Counted from the first letter of the stretch, positions 14,732-21,486 are shown. The stretch: DNA of 40,970 nucleotides from Sphingomonas spermidinifaciens (GCF_002351485.1 NZ_NWMW01000004.1:1-40970), one strand, 5' to 3'. The notes: a model not told the origin generated them from the letters alone. A program made the numbers and translations.

Positions 14732-14777
14732 TAAACAGACTCATGGTTTATGTAGCTGTGTAAGCGTATTGCGTCAA
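14732..14777 (-). promoter_or_regulatory. Promoter and likely ArsR operator of the sulfur operon
   Basis: On the minus strand TTGACG (14777-14772), a 17-bp spacer and TACATA (14754-14749) form a good sigma-70-type promoter for the MBL-YeeE-SQR operon. A dyad TAAAC-N9-GTTTA (14732-14750) overlaps the -10 element and the start of transcription, where an ArsR-type repressor would block it. The regulator gene lies two genes away on the plus strand. The operator call is inference from position and symmetry. Confidence 0.55.
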
Positions 14778-14809
14778 CGGGGTGTTCGTGCCATTTGGGA
14801 GGAATGGAA

Positions 14810-15427
14810 ATGATGGAAGCGAACATGCCGCGCTCGCTGCGCATCGGGGATGCAGCCCCGAACTTCACCGCCCGCACCACTCAGGGCGAGATTGCGCTCG
14901 ATCAGTATCGTGGGCGCTGGATTGTGTTTTTCTCGCACCCTGCTGACTTCACGCCGGTTTGCACGAGCGAGTTTGTGGCCTTGGCTAAAGCGGCCCCTCA
15001 ATTCGAGGAGCTGGATTGCGTATTGTTGGGGCTGTCGGTCGACAGCCTCTACTCTCATGTCGCCTGGCTTCGCGCGATCCACGACGTTTTTGATGTCGAG
15101 GTGCCGTTTCCGGTGATCGAGGATCCGTCGATGGCGGTTGGGTATGCCTACGGCATGCTCGACGAGCAGGCTGGCGATGCCTCAACGGTACGTGCAACCT
15201 ACTTCATCGATCCCAAAGGCATTATCCGCGCACTCAGCTGGTATCCGATGAATGTCGGGCGCTCGGTCGACGAGATGCTTCGCACGGTCAGGGCGTTGCA
15301 GCGTTCGGCCGATGGCGAGGCCTATACGCCCGCTGACTGGCAGCCGGGCGACGACGTGCTCCTGCCTCCCGCTTTGCCGGGGAACGCAGGCGCCGACTGG
15401 TTTCACCAGACGAAGGCTGACCGGTGA
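14810..15427 (+). CDS. Peroxiredoxin, Prx6/1-Cys type
   Basis: A 205-residue peroxiredoxin. The peroxidatic site HPADFTPVCTSEF lies at residues about 43-55, with the PVCT form typical of Prx6-type enzymes. The extended C-terminal arm (about 160-205, YTPADWQPGDDVLLPP) also matches that type. A second cysteine (LDCVLLG) lies about 21 residues further on. Start at the ATG at 14810, eight bases after GGAGG. First gene of the plus-strand operon and overlapping the ArsR gene by one base. Prx6-like enzymes can reduce peroxides and organic persulfide/polysulfide species; inside a sulfide operon the second activity is attractive but unproven. Confidence 0.9.
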   Translation: MMEANMPRSLRIGDAAPNFTARTTQGEIALDQYRGRWIVFFSHPADFTPVCTSEFVALAKAAPQFEELDCVLLGLSVDSLYSHVAWLRAIHDVFDVEVPFPVIEDPSMAVGYAYGMLDEQAGDASTVRATYFIDPKGIIRALSWYPMNVGRSVDEMLRTVRALQRSADGEAYTPADWQPGDDVLLPPALPGNAGADWFHQTKADR

Positions 15428-15834
15428 TGGCGATCTACCAGTCCCGCGCGCTTGCCGACGTTGCAGTCGAGAAGCTGCGCGTGTTCGCGCAGCCGCAGCG
15501 CCTTATGATCCTGTCCTATCTGCTGGGTGGCGAACGGCAGGTGGCGGACATCGAGGCGGCCACGGGCGTGACCCAACCAGCGCTCAGTCAGCAGCTTGCC
15601 GAGCTGCGGCGCGCCGATCTGGTGAAGACCAGGCGTGAGGCGAAGCAGGTTCACTACCGTCTTGCCGACGATGCAGCCGCACTGTGTGTGCGAACCCTGG
15701 AGGCGATGTTCGGAGCCGACGATCTGTCGGCTCCCCAAACGGCCCCGGCCCCCCGCCCAGTGCGACCGCGCGAGACGCCGTCCGTGGTTCGACCGCAAAA
15801 CATCGGTGCGGCCGTTTTTGCGAGAGTTGGCTGA
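15427..15834 (+). CDS. ArsR/SmtB-family repressor (BigR/SqrR-like)
   Basis: A 135-residue winged-helix protein with the HTH at about 38-70 (ADIEAATGVTQPALSQQLAE then LRRADLVKTRREAKQVHYRL). The position, beside persulfide dioxygenase, YeeE and SQR genes, and the sequence style point to the BigR/SqrR/YgaV persulfide sensors. Those use two cysteines; this protein has only one, in AALCVRTLE (residue 87). The first sensor cysteine, which would lie in the helix before the recognition helix, is missing. The C-terminal 35 residues are an extra Pro/Arg-rich tail. It most likely represses both divergent operons from the dyad at 14732-14750. The ATG at 15427 overlaps the peroxiredoxin stop; a GTG one codon upstream is possible. 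Confidence 0.85.
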   Translation: MAIYQSRALADVAVEKLRVFAQPQRLMILSYLLGGERQVADIEAATGVTQPALSQQLAELRRADLVKTRREAKQVHYRLADDAAALCVRTLEAMFGADDLSAPQTAPAPRPVRPRETPSVVRPQNIGAAVFARVG

Positions 15835-15862
15835 TCATTTCGGCTGAAGAAGGAAAAAGCGG

Positions 15863-16408
15863 ATGCGTATGCCAATCATTGCTCTTGCAGGATGCTTGTC
15901 ACTCATGAGCAGCGTCAGTGCTTCAGCCGGCGTGCCTAGGCAGGCGGTGATACCGGGATATGGCGCGATCACACCCGTCGAAGGTGCTGCGGAACGGCCC
16001 GATCGCAAGTTGCGCTATCGCGTGCTGTTCAATGTGACCAAGGCCGCGGCAACGCCGGATAAAATCAATCCATCGCTGGAGAAGGTCGCCCGCTTTTTGA
16101 ACCTGCTGGGCAACGATGGCGTTCGTCCAGAACAAGGCGATGTCGTCGTGATCGTCCACGGTCCGGCGACGCCCATCGTTACCGAAGATCGCGCCTATGC
16201 GACAAAGACGGGAGTAGCTGCGAACCCCAACCTTGCCTTAATTGAGGCGTTGAAAAAGGCGGGTGTATCCGTTCGGGTATGCAGCCAAGCTCTTATCGGA
16301 AACGGGATCGACCCCGCTACGGTAGGAAAGAGTGTCGAAACTGACGTGTCTGCGCTGACGACTATGGCGACTTTGCAACTGCGTGGTTGGGCACTGATCC
16401 CCGACTGA
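15863..16408 (+). CDS. Exported DsrE-family protein
   Basis: A 181-residue protein with a signal peptide (residues 1-22, MPIIALAGCLSLMSSVSASA) and a DsrE/DsrF-like alpha/beta fold: KLRYRVLFNVTKAA, a loss-of-charge helix, GDVVVIVHGPATPIV, then LIEALKKAGVSVRVCSQALIG. The VCSQAL motif supplies a single cysteine in the position where DsrE-family sulfur-transfer proteins bind persulfide. Members of this exported group are common in sulfur-oxidising and sulfide-detoxifying clusters as periplasmic sulfur carriers, although few are characterised. Last gene of the plus-strand operon; 28 bases after the ArsR gene with GAAGGAAAAAG as ribosome-binding site. Confidence 0.82.
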   Translation: MRMPIIALAGCLSLMSSVSASAGVPRQAVIPGYGAITPVEGAAERPDRKLRYRVLFNVTKAAATPDKINPSLEKVARFLNLLGNDGVRPEQGDVVVIVHGPATPIVTEDRAYATKTGVAANPNLALIEALKKAGVSVRVCSQALIGNGIDPATVGKSVETDVSALTTMATLQLRGWALIPD

Positions 16409-16451
16409 TCACGCCGACACGTTTACTGTTTCGCCGTTCTAGTCCGTAACG

Positions 16452-16489
16452 CTGCTGGTGTCATAACCGGTCGGTTGTGACACCAGCAG
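16452..16489. repeat. Right dyad site bracketing the sulfur island
   Basis: A 17-bp inverted repeat (CTGCTGGTGTCATAACC / GGTTGTGACACCAGCAG, one mismatch) around GGTC at 16452-16489. Its inner 24 bases match the left site at 7432-7455 at 22 positions, in direct orientation. It lies 44 bases after the DsrE stop and 10 bases before the transposon end. It could fold as a terminator hairpin, but the lack of a T-run and the second copy at the other end of the island favour a recombination or protein-binding site. Confidence 0.7.
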
Positions 16490-16498
16490 ACTACCATA

Positions 16499-16545
16499 TG
16501 TAAACGCTCGCGCTAAGTGGCGGCATTCTGATCGCGCTATTTGTC
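16499..16545 (+). repeat. Transposon left inverted repeat
   Basis: Starts TGTAAACGCTCGCGCTAAG. It is the inverted copy of 19525-19571 with two mismatches (G/A and A/G). It ends 12 bases before the resolvase stop codon. Confidence 0.93.
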
Positions 16546-16556
16546 GGCGAGCGTCG

Positions 16557-17129
16557 CTACGCGGCTACCGGCTTGGTCTCGGCCGATCGCACATAGGCGT
16601 AGAGTGTTGGCTTGGAGATGCCGAGCATCGAGCAAATCTTGGCGATCGGCATCGTGTTCTCGTGGTAGAGCCTGACGGCCAGGTCGCGCTTGTCCTTGCC
16701 GAGTGCGGCCGGCCGGCCACCCTTCTTGCCGCGAGCGCGGGCTGCGGTGAGACCGGCCTGGGTCCGCTCGCGGATCAGGTTGCGCTCGAACTCCGCCAAT
16801 GCCCCGAACAGGTGGAAGGTAAGCTTGCCCGACGTGGTGGTCGTGTCGATCGCCTCGTGCAGGCTCAGCAGCCCGACCTTTTCCTCGTCGAGGTAGGTCA
16901 TCCATCCGATCAGATCACGGAGCGAGCGGCCGAGCCTGTCGAGGCGCCAGACCACCAGTGTGTCGCCGGCGCGAAGCAGCTCCTTCACCTTTTCCAATCC
17001 AGGGCGAGCGGCAGTCGCCCCGGAGGCCTTGTCGGTGATGACCTTCTCGCAGCCGGCAGCCTTCAGCGCATCACGCTGGAGGTCCAGGTTCTGCTCGGCG
17101 GTCGATACGCGGGCGTAACCGATTTTCAT
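16557..17129 (-). CDS. tnpR: Serine resolvase/invertase
   Basis: A 190-residue small serine recombinase. The catalytic serine is Ser9 in GYARVSTAEQN. Other landmarks are the conserved LDRLGRSLRDLI (about 62-73), the SLHEAIDTTT segment, the E helix GALAEFERNLIRERTQAG, and a C-terminal HTH (about 140-185, GKKGGRPAALGK then IAKICSMLGISKPTLYAYV). It resolves cointegrates made by replicative transposition. It is divergent from tniA; the 190-base gap between them holds candidate binding repeats. Full length and apparently intact, so site-specific recombination could still occur even with tniA broken. Confidence 0.93.
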   Translation of the reverse strand: MKIGYARVSTAEQNLDLQRDALKAAGCEKVITDKASGATAARPGLEKVKELLRAGDTLVVWRLDRLGRSLRDLIGWMTYLDEEKVGLLSLHEAIDTTTTSGKLTFHLFGALAEFERNLIRERTQAGLTAARARGKKGGRPAALGKDKRDLAVRLYHENTMPIAKICSMLGISKPTLYAYVRSAETKPVAA

Positions 17130-17320
17130 GCGTAGGGCCGGTGGCGCCCCGATCGGGCGCGGTTTGGGAAGAAAGTCGTCATCGGCAGGTCTATGTTGCC
17201 CTAGTTTTCTTTACCGGGTAGATTTACGTCGAACAGGCCGGTTTGGCAACGCGAGCGGACTCGCATGGCGATGGGCAGGCAAATCTCCGTTTTCCTTACC
17301 TGCGACACGGACCGTCGGCG
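17130..17320. promoter_or_regulatory. Divergent control region and candidate res site
   Basis: The gap between resolvase and tniA holds two direct copies of GTTTTC(T/C)TTACC at 17204-17215 and 17289-17300, 85 bp apart. Resolvase sites in related elements are made of repeated subsites placed between tnpR and the transposase gene, so this is a likely res region that also carries both promoters. Subsite borders cannot be fixed by eye. Confidence 0.4.
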
Positions 17321-18721
17321 GTGACGCATCCGGCGCTTGTCCCGCCGCTGGCGATCGAGCGCTACCGCGTCCTTGAACCGCACCTCGCCGATGGCATCCC
17401 GCTCGCGGACCTCGCCCGCACCGGCACGCTGAGCGAGCGGACGTTGCAGCGCTGGCTCGGGCGCTACCGTGCCGAAGGACTTGCCGGTCTCGCGCGTCTG
17501 CCGCGCAACGATCGGGGCAGGCTGCACCTGCCGGAACATCTGGTCGAACTGACCCGCACTCTCGCCACCAAGCGCCCGCGACCCCCGGTCGCCGCCATTC
17601 ACCGAAAGGTGCAGGAACTCGCCATCGCGCATGGACACCGAACCCCCAGCTATGCGGCCGTCGCGCGTGTCGTCAGGGCGATACCGGCAAGCTAGATCGC
17701 CGCAGCCTCCGATCCGGCCGTCTACCGCGACCAGCACGAGCTAGTGCATCGGCGCGAAGCCGCGACCTCGAACGAGATGTGGCAGGCCGATCATACCGTT
17801 CTCGACATTCTCGTGCTCGATGATGCCGGAACCCCGGTGCGTCCTTGGCTGACCGTCATCGTTGACGATCACAGCCGAGCCATCGCCGGTTACTTCCTCA
17901 GCCTCGATGCCCCCAGTGCCCTCAACACGGCGCTCGCCTTGCGGCAGGCGATCTGGCGCAAGCCCAATCCCGAATGGATCGTCAGCGGCATTCCCGAACA
18001 GCTTTACGTCGACAACGGCTCGGATTTCATCTCCGAGCATATCGAGCAGGCGTGCATCGCCCTCAAAATCCGCCTCATCCATTCGCTGCCGGGGCGTCCT
18101 CGCGGGCGCGGCAAGATCGAGCGGCTGTTCCGCACCATCAACGACATGTTCCTGCCCGACCTGCCCGGCCACCTGATCGCGGGCAAGCCGCTGTCGGCGC
18201 CAGTGCTCACGCTCGACGAGCTGCGCGCCCGCTTCGAGGCGTTCGTGTGCGGCGTCTATCATCGTCGCCCGCATGGCAGCACCGGCGAACCGCCGATCAC
18301 GCGCTGGCAGAAGGGCGGGTTCCTGCCCGCAATGCCCGACAGCCTTGAACAGCTCGACATGCTGCTCGTGCACGTGCCCAAGCCCCGTAAAGTGCTGCGC
18401 GACGGCATCCGTCTGATGGGCAGGCGCTATGTCGAACCCACGCTCGCGGCCTTCGTCGGCGAGCAGGTCGAGGCGGTCTATGACCCCCGCGACCTGACCG
18501 AGATCCACGTCTACCACCAGGGCCGGTTCGTCTGCCGTGCGCTCAGCTCCGAGCACGCTGGGCACCCGTCGTTGCGCGCGATCCAGCGCGCCCGGCGCGG
18601 CGCGAAGGAGCGCGACAAGCAGGTGCCTGCCCCCACGGAGACCTTCGATGGCGACCAAGAGGATACGGCTTCCCGGCCCACCACCTACCGAGGGCTCCGG
18701 CTCTACGCCGCTGACGATTGA
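17321..18721 (+). pseudogene. tniA: TniA/Mu-type DDE transposase with in-frame amber codon
   Basis: A continuous frame of 467 codons encodes an N-terminal HTH part (ADLARTGTLSERTLQRWL), then a Mu/TniA-type integrase core. The catalytic residues are D in MWQADHTVLD (nt 17789), D in YVDNGSDF (18011) and E in GRGKIERLF (18119), a D-D(35)E triad. A TAG at 17693-17695 interrupts the frame between the HTH part and the core, without a frameshift: the frame continues as IAAASDPAVYRDQHELVHRR. Either a nonsense mutation inactivates it, or a suppressor or read-through gives full-length protein, or the core restarts from the GTG at 17744. I start at the GTG at 17321; earlier in-frame starts exist. The end overlaps tniB by 74 bases. 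Confidence 0.85.
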
Positions 18722-19526
18722 GTTCCTGGTCGAGCAGCCGTTCCTGGCGACCCGCGAACATGCCCGGTTCGTCGAGTTTGCCGAAGCCTGCGCGCACTAC
18801 CGCTATATCGGCGTGTGTCATGGCCGGCCGGGCGTCGGAAAGACGCTATCGGCGCGCGAGTTTTCCAGCTTCCCCGACCTGGGGGAATATGCCGCGCTCC
18901 GTCCCATTGCCGCGCTCCTTGGCGAAAAGGTCGCTCGCTGCCGCGCCGTCTTCTACACCGTGTCGGTCAGCAACACGCCCAAGACGATCGACGCGGTGTT
19001 GGGCCTCAACCTCATTAAGCTGGGCTATGCCCGGCTGACGGTCGCGGGCGGCTCGCAGGACGAAATCACCCATGACGCCGCCCGCATCGCCTGCCCCCTC
19101 GTCATCGTCGACGAGGCCGACCGCCTGACCATAAAGTCGCTCGAACATCTCCGCGACATGGCCGATCGCCACGGCTTCGGGCTGATCCTGATGGGTATGC
19201 CGGGCTTGGAGAAGCGCCTCGCCCGCTATGCCCAGCTCTACTCGCGGATCGGCTTCGTCCACGAGTTCAAACCGCTTACCGAGACCGAAATGCGGCTGCT
19301 GCTCGCGACCCACGCCGGCGATTTCGGGATCAGCTTCGACCCGGCCCAACTCGACGCGATCGAAGCGCAGGCAGCCGTGATCCGCATCACGCGCGGCAAC
19401 TTCCGGCTCATGGAGCGCCTGTTCGCGCAGATGCGGCGGATCATGACCCTCAACCGCGTCGAGGAGGTCACCGCTGACATCGTTCAGGCCGCGCGCGATT
19501 GCCTCGTCATCGGACCCGGCAACTGA
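18648..19526 (+). CDS. tniB: TniB-like AAA+ transposition ATPase
   Basis: A 292-residue AAA+ ATPase that would choose the target and activate the transposase, as TniB/TnsC/MuB do. Walker A is GRPGVGKT (about 58-65) in VCHGRPGVGKTLSARE, and Walker B is PLVIVDEADRL (about 151-161). The arginine-rich sensor region follows. The ATG at 18648 lies inside the 3' end of tniA, in another frame; the last codon and stop run into the right inverted repeat. Intact, unlike tniA. Confidence 0.92.
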   Translation: MATKRIRLPGPPPTEGSGSTPLTIEFLVEQPFLATREHARFVEFAEACAHYRYIGVCHGRPGVGKTLSAREFSSFPDLGEYAALRPIAALLGEKVARCRAVFYTVSVSNTPKTIDAVLGLNLIKLGYARLTVAGGSQDEITHDAARIACPLVIVDEADRLTIKSLEHLRDMADRHGFGLILMGMPGLEKRLARYAQLYSRIGFVHEFKPLTETEMRLLLATHAGDFGISFDPAQLDAIEAQAAVIRITRGNFRLMERLFAQMRRIMTLNRVEEVTADIVQAARDCLVIGPGN

Positions 19527-19571
19527 CAAATAGCGCGATCAGAACGCCGCCATTTAGCGCGAGCGTTTACA
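19525..19571 (-). repeat. Transposon right inverted repeat
   Basis: The inverted copy of 16499-16545, ending GCGAGCGTTTACA on the plus strand. It begins within the tniB stop codon. Confidence 0.93.
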
Positions 19572-19704
19572 CCGTTCGCGGTCCCGATCGGCCCAGCGTC
19601 CCCCGGAACCGTTCGTTATCGGGAAGGCATCTAAGCGGTCTGCACCATCCTTCATCTAAAGTTCTCCAAGCGCTTCTGAGGATTTTCGGGCGCACCAAAA
19701 GCAC

Positions 19705-19735
19705 TTGCTCCTCCAGTGGCTGGAGCATGTAACCG
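19705..19735 (+). promoter_or_regulatory. MerR-type promoter upstream of the protease gene
   Basis: TTGCTC, a 19-bp spacer and TAACCG, with a perfect dyad CTCCAG-TGG-CTGGAG in the spacer. A 19-bp spacer with a dyad in it is the hallmark of promoters switched on by MerR-family metal sensors. It aligns closely with the promoter at 21456-21486 (TTGCTT, 19 bp with CTACAG-CGA-CTGGAG, TAAGGA), which lies next to the merR gene. The two sites therefore probably bind the same regulator. Confidence 0.7.
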
Positions 19736-19775
19736 CAATTTGCTCTCCTGCGGACGGGGGGCTGGAGGTGGCTTT

Positions 19776-21005
19776 TTGACGGCCCGTGTTGAAGCAATCG
19801 GTATGTCTCGACGCTCATTAGTGGCGCGGCTGGTGGCCTGTGGAACCGGCTTGGTGCTCGGTTCTCCAACGCTCGCACGACAGACTTCCCGGTCTGCGGG
19901 CTCGTGGAACTTCGGTGCGGCTCACCTCGAATGGGAGCCGCTGGAAGTCGGCACGGGTGATACCCTCCTTGTTTCGGCACAAGTGCGCGGAGTGCCGGTG
20001 CGGGCGGTGCTCGACAGTGGCAGCGGCGCGTCGATCATGAGCACGGCGCTCGCGGCGAAGCTCGGCTTGAACGATGGTGAGCGGCGCATGATTAGCGGGC
20101 TGAGCGCCAAGGCCCCGGTGCTGCTGGTCCGCGACATCGACGTACAGCTCGCCCGCGAAACCCGTCGCTTACCCTTTGCCGTCGTTGGTGATCTGAGTTC
20201 AGTGTCGGCGGCCTTCGGACGACCGATCGATATCCTCCTCGGTGCCGATATGTTCACGGGTAGCTGCATCGCGCTCGATTTCGCGAAAAGGCGTATGGCG
20301 GTCGTCAAGTCAGGCACGTTTCTCGCCGGTCCCGACTGGCGCGCTGTCGCGCTCGGGCGCGGTGCCAAGCAGGAGCTGTTCATTCGAGCTTCCGTCTCGG
20401 GTTTGCCTCCCGTGCCCTTGATGATCGATCTTGGCAGCTCGGCCGCGCTGATGCTCTCGTCGGCCTATGCCCGCGATCAAGGGCTGTTGAACGGGAAGCT
20501 CGTCTCGACCGCGGCGATCGGCGGCGTCGATGGTGTGCGTATCAACGATGCTTTCACGATCCAGAACATCAACATCGAAGGGCTTGGCGTCTCGAACGTC
20601 CCCACACTCGGGATGAGAGCTTGGCTCTCCACCAGCACGGTTGGCAATGTCGGCCTACCGCTGATCGCTCAATTCGACGTGGTGTTCGACGTGACCGCCG
20701 GATTCGTGTGGCTCCGGCCACTCGGTCCTCGTCGTCGCCTGCCGATGCTGAAGGACCGTAGCGGCCTTGGCCTCGCAGCCTCACCAACGGCGCTCACCGT
20801 TGTTCATGTGGCGGCGAACAGTCCCGCGGAAAAGGCTGGCTGGGCGGTCGGCGACCGGATCGTGGCGGTGAACGGCCATTCGATCGATGCGAACTATACG
20901 CGTGGGGAGCTCTGGCAAGTGCGCTCCCGGCCTGCTGGCACCCTCGTAAAGCTGACGATGGCCTCGGGTGATGTGCGCGAGCTCAGGCTGGCCGATTATT
21001 ATTGA
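19776..21005 (+). CDS. Exported two-lobed aspartic protease with PDZ domain
   Basis: A 409-residue protein. It has an export signal (SRRSLVARLVACGTGLVLGS, with an RR pair), then two retropepsin-like lobes in one chain, then a PDZ domain (GLGLAASPTALTVVHVAANSPAEKAGWAVGDRIVAVNG). Lobe 1 has VLDSGSGAS (catalytic Asp80) and its ILLGADMF partner. Lobe 2 has MIDLGSSAAL (Asp218), where the usual Ser/Thr after the Asp is Leu, and GNVGLPLIAQFDVVFD. A bilobal chain would act without dimerising. The TTG at 19776 follows GGAGG by seven bases and is my start; the ATG at 19803 is the alternative. The MerR-type promoter upstream suggests metal-induced expression. It may trim or clear damaged periplasmic proteins; substrate unknown. 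Confidence 0.82.
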   Translation: MTARVEAIGMSRRSLVARLVACGTGLVLGSPTLARQTSRSAGSWNFGAAHLEWEPLEVGTGDTLLVSAQVRGVPVRAVLDSGSGASIMSTALAAKLGLNDGERRMISGLSAKAPVLLVRDIDVQLARETRRLPFAVVGDLSSVSAAFGRPIDILLGADMFTGSCIALDFAKRRMAVVKSGTFLAGPDWRAVALGRGAKQELFIRASVSGLPPVPLMIDLGSSAALMLSSAYARDQGLLNGKLVSTAAIGGVDGVRINDAFTIQNINIEGLGVSNVPTLGMRAWLSTSTVGNVGLPLIAQFDVVFDVTAGFVWLRPLGPRRRLPMLKDRSGLGLAASPTALTVVHVAANSPAEKAGWAVGDRIVAVNGHSIDANYTRGELWQVRSRPAGTLVKLTMASGDVRELRLADYY

Positions 21006-21418
21006 TCGGCTTGAGGGTGGCCTTTGCCGATCGCCTTCATGATCCGACAATCGGCCATGCGCGCCTTGGTGCAGCTCTGGCTGAGCATTGCCAACTCATC
21101 CCGCAACACCGCGAGTTGCGCCAGTCTCTCCTCCACATCCTTGAGGTGCTGAGCAGCGATAGCTGAGGCGGCACCACAATCCTGGTCCGGGTTCTGCGCC
21201 AGCCCCATCAACGAACGGATCTCGTCGACGGAGAAGCCAAGCCGGCGACCGTTGCGGATGAAGTGCAAACGCTCAATGTCACTGGCATCGTAGGTTCTGC
21301 GACCCGACGCCGTGCGAGGGGCGGATCGGAGCAACCCGATCGACTCATAAAAGCGGATCGTCGTCACCTTCGTCGAGGTCTCGCTGGCGAGCTGCCCAAT
21401 CATCACCGGCTTCATCAT
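20999..21418 (-). CDS. MerR-family metal-responsive activator (Zn/Cd/Pb type)
   Basis: A 139-residue MerR protein. The N-terminal winged helix is at 6-75 (IGQLASETSTKVTTIRFYESIGLL then RRTYDASDIERLHFIRNGRRLGFSVDEIRSL). A dimerisation coil follows, then a metal-binding end with Cys81, Cys116 and Cys124 (DQDCGAAS, LSQSCTKARMADCRIMKAI). The cysteine positions fit the CadR/PbrR/ZntR branch; the exact metal cannot be decided. It is divergent from the CDF-FTR1 operon and shares a 75-base promoter region with it. Its 3' end overlaps that of the protease gene by 7 bases, tail to tail. It probably drives both MerR-type promoters found here. The second of two adjacent ATGs (21415) is an alternative start. 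Confidence 0.9.
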   Translation of the reverse strand: MMKPVMIGQLASETSTKVTTIRFYESIGLLRSAPRTASGRRTYDASDIERLHFIRNGRRLGFSVDEIRSLMGLAQNPDQDCGAASAIAAQHLKDVEERLAQLAVLRDELAMLSQSCTKARMADCRIMKAIGKGHPQADQ

Positions 21419-21455
21419 GCCATCCTTGCTAATGCGAACGTGTCGCACATTTCGC

Positions 21456-21486
21456 TTGCTTCTACAGCGACTGGAGGTGGTAAGGA
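21456..21486 (+). promoter_or_regulatory. MerR-type promoter of the CDF-FTR1 operon
   Basis: TTGCTT, a 19-bp spacer containing CTACAG-CGA-CTGGAG, and TAAGGA. The long spacer and central dyad fit a MerR-activated promoter; the merR gene is divergent and adjacent. The -10 element ends only seven bases before the ATG at 21494, so the transcript would begin at or next to the start codon (leaderless). Confidence 0.75.

Larger units (their letters stand above)
16499..19571. mobile_element. TniA/TniB-type transposon with resolvase, 3073 bp
   Basis: The element is bounded by 47-bp inverted repeats (16499-16545 and 19525-19571) that match at 45 of 47 positions and begin TGTAAACG, ending CA-3' like Mu/Tn7/Tn402-type elements. 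It carries a serine resolvase (minus strand), a DDE transposase related to TniA/TnsB and an AAA+ ATPase (TniB). There is no TniQ and no passenger gene. The stop codon of tniB lies inside the right repeat. The five bases outside each end (CCATA and CCGTT) do not match, so no target duplication is visible. tniA is interrupted by a TAG. It sits 10 bases from the right dyad site of the sulfur island. Confidence 0.9.

Noticed and set aside
16452..16489. Reading the right dyad purely as the DsrE gene terminator
   Set aside because: It could fold as a hairpin, but there is no T-run. A near-identical sequence at 7432-7455 makes a shared binding or recombination site more likely. Not excluded.
16494..19576. 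Target-site duplication around the transposon
   Set aside because: The outside 5-mers CCATA and CCGTT differ, and shifting the ends by a few bases does not improve the match.
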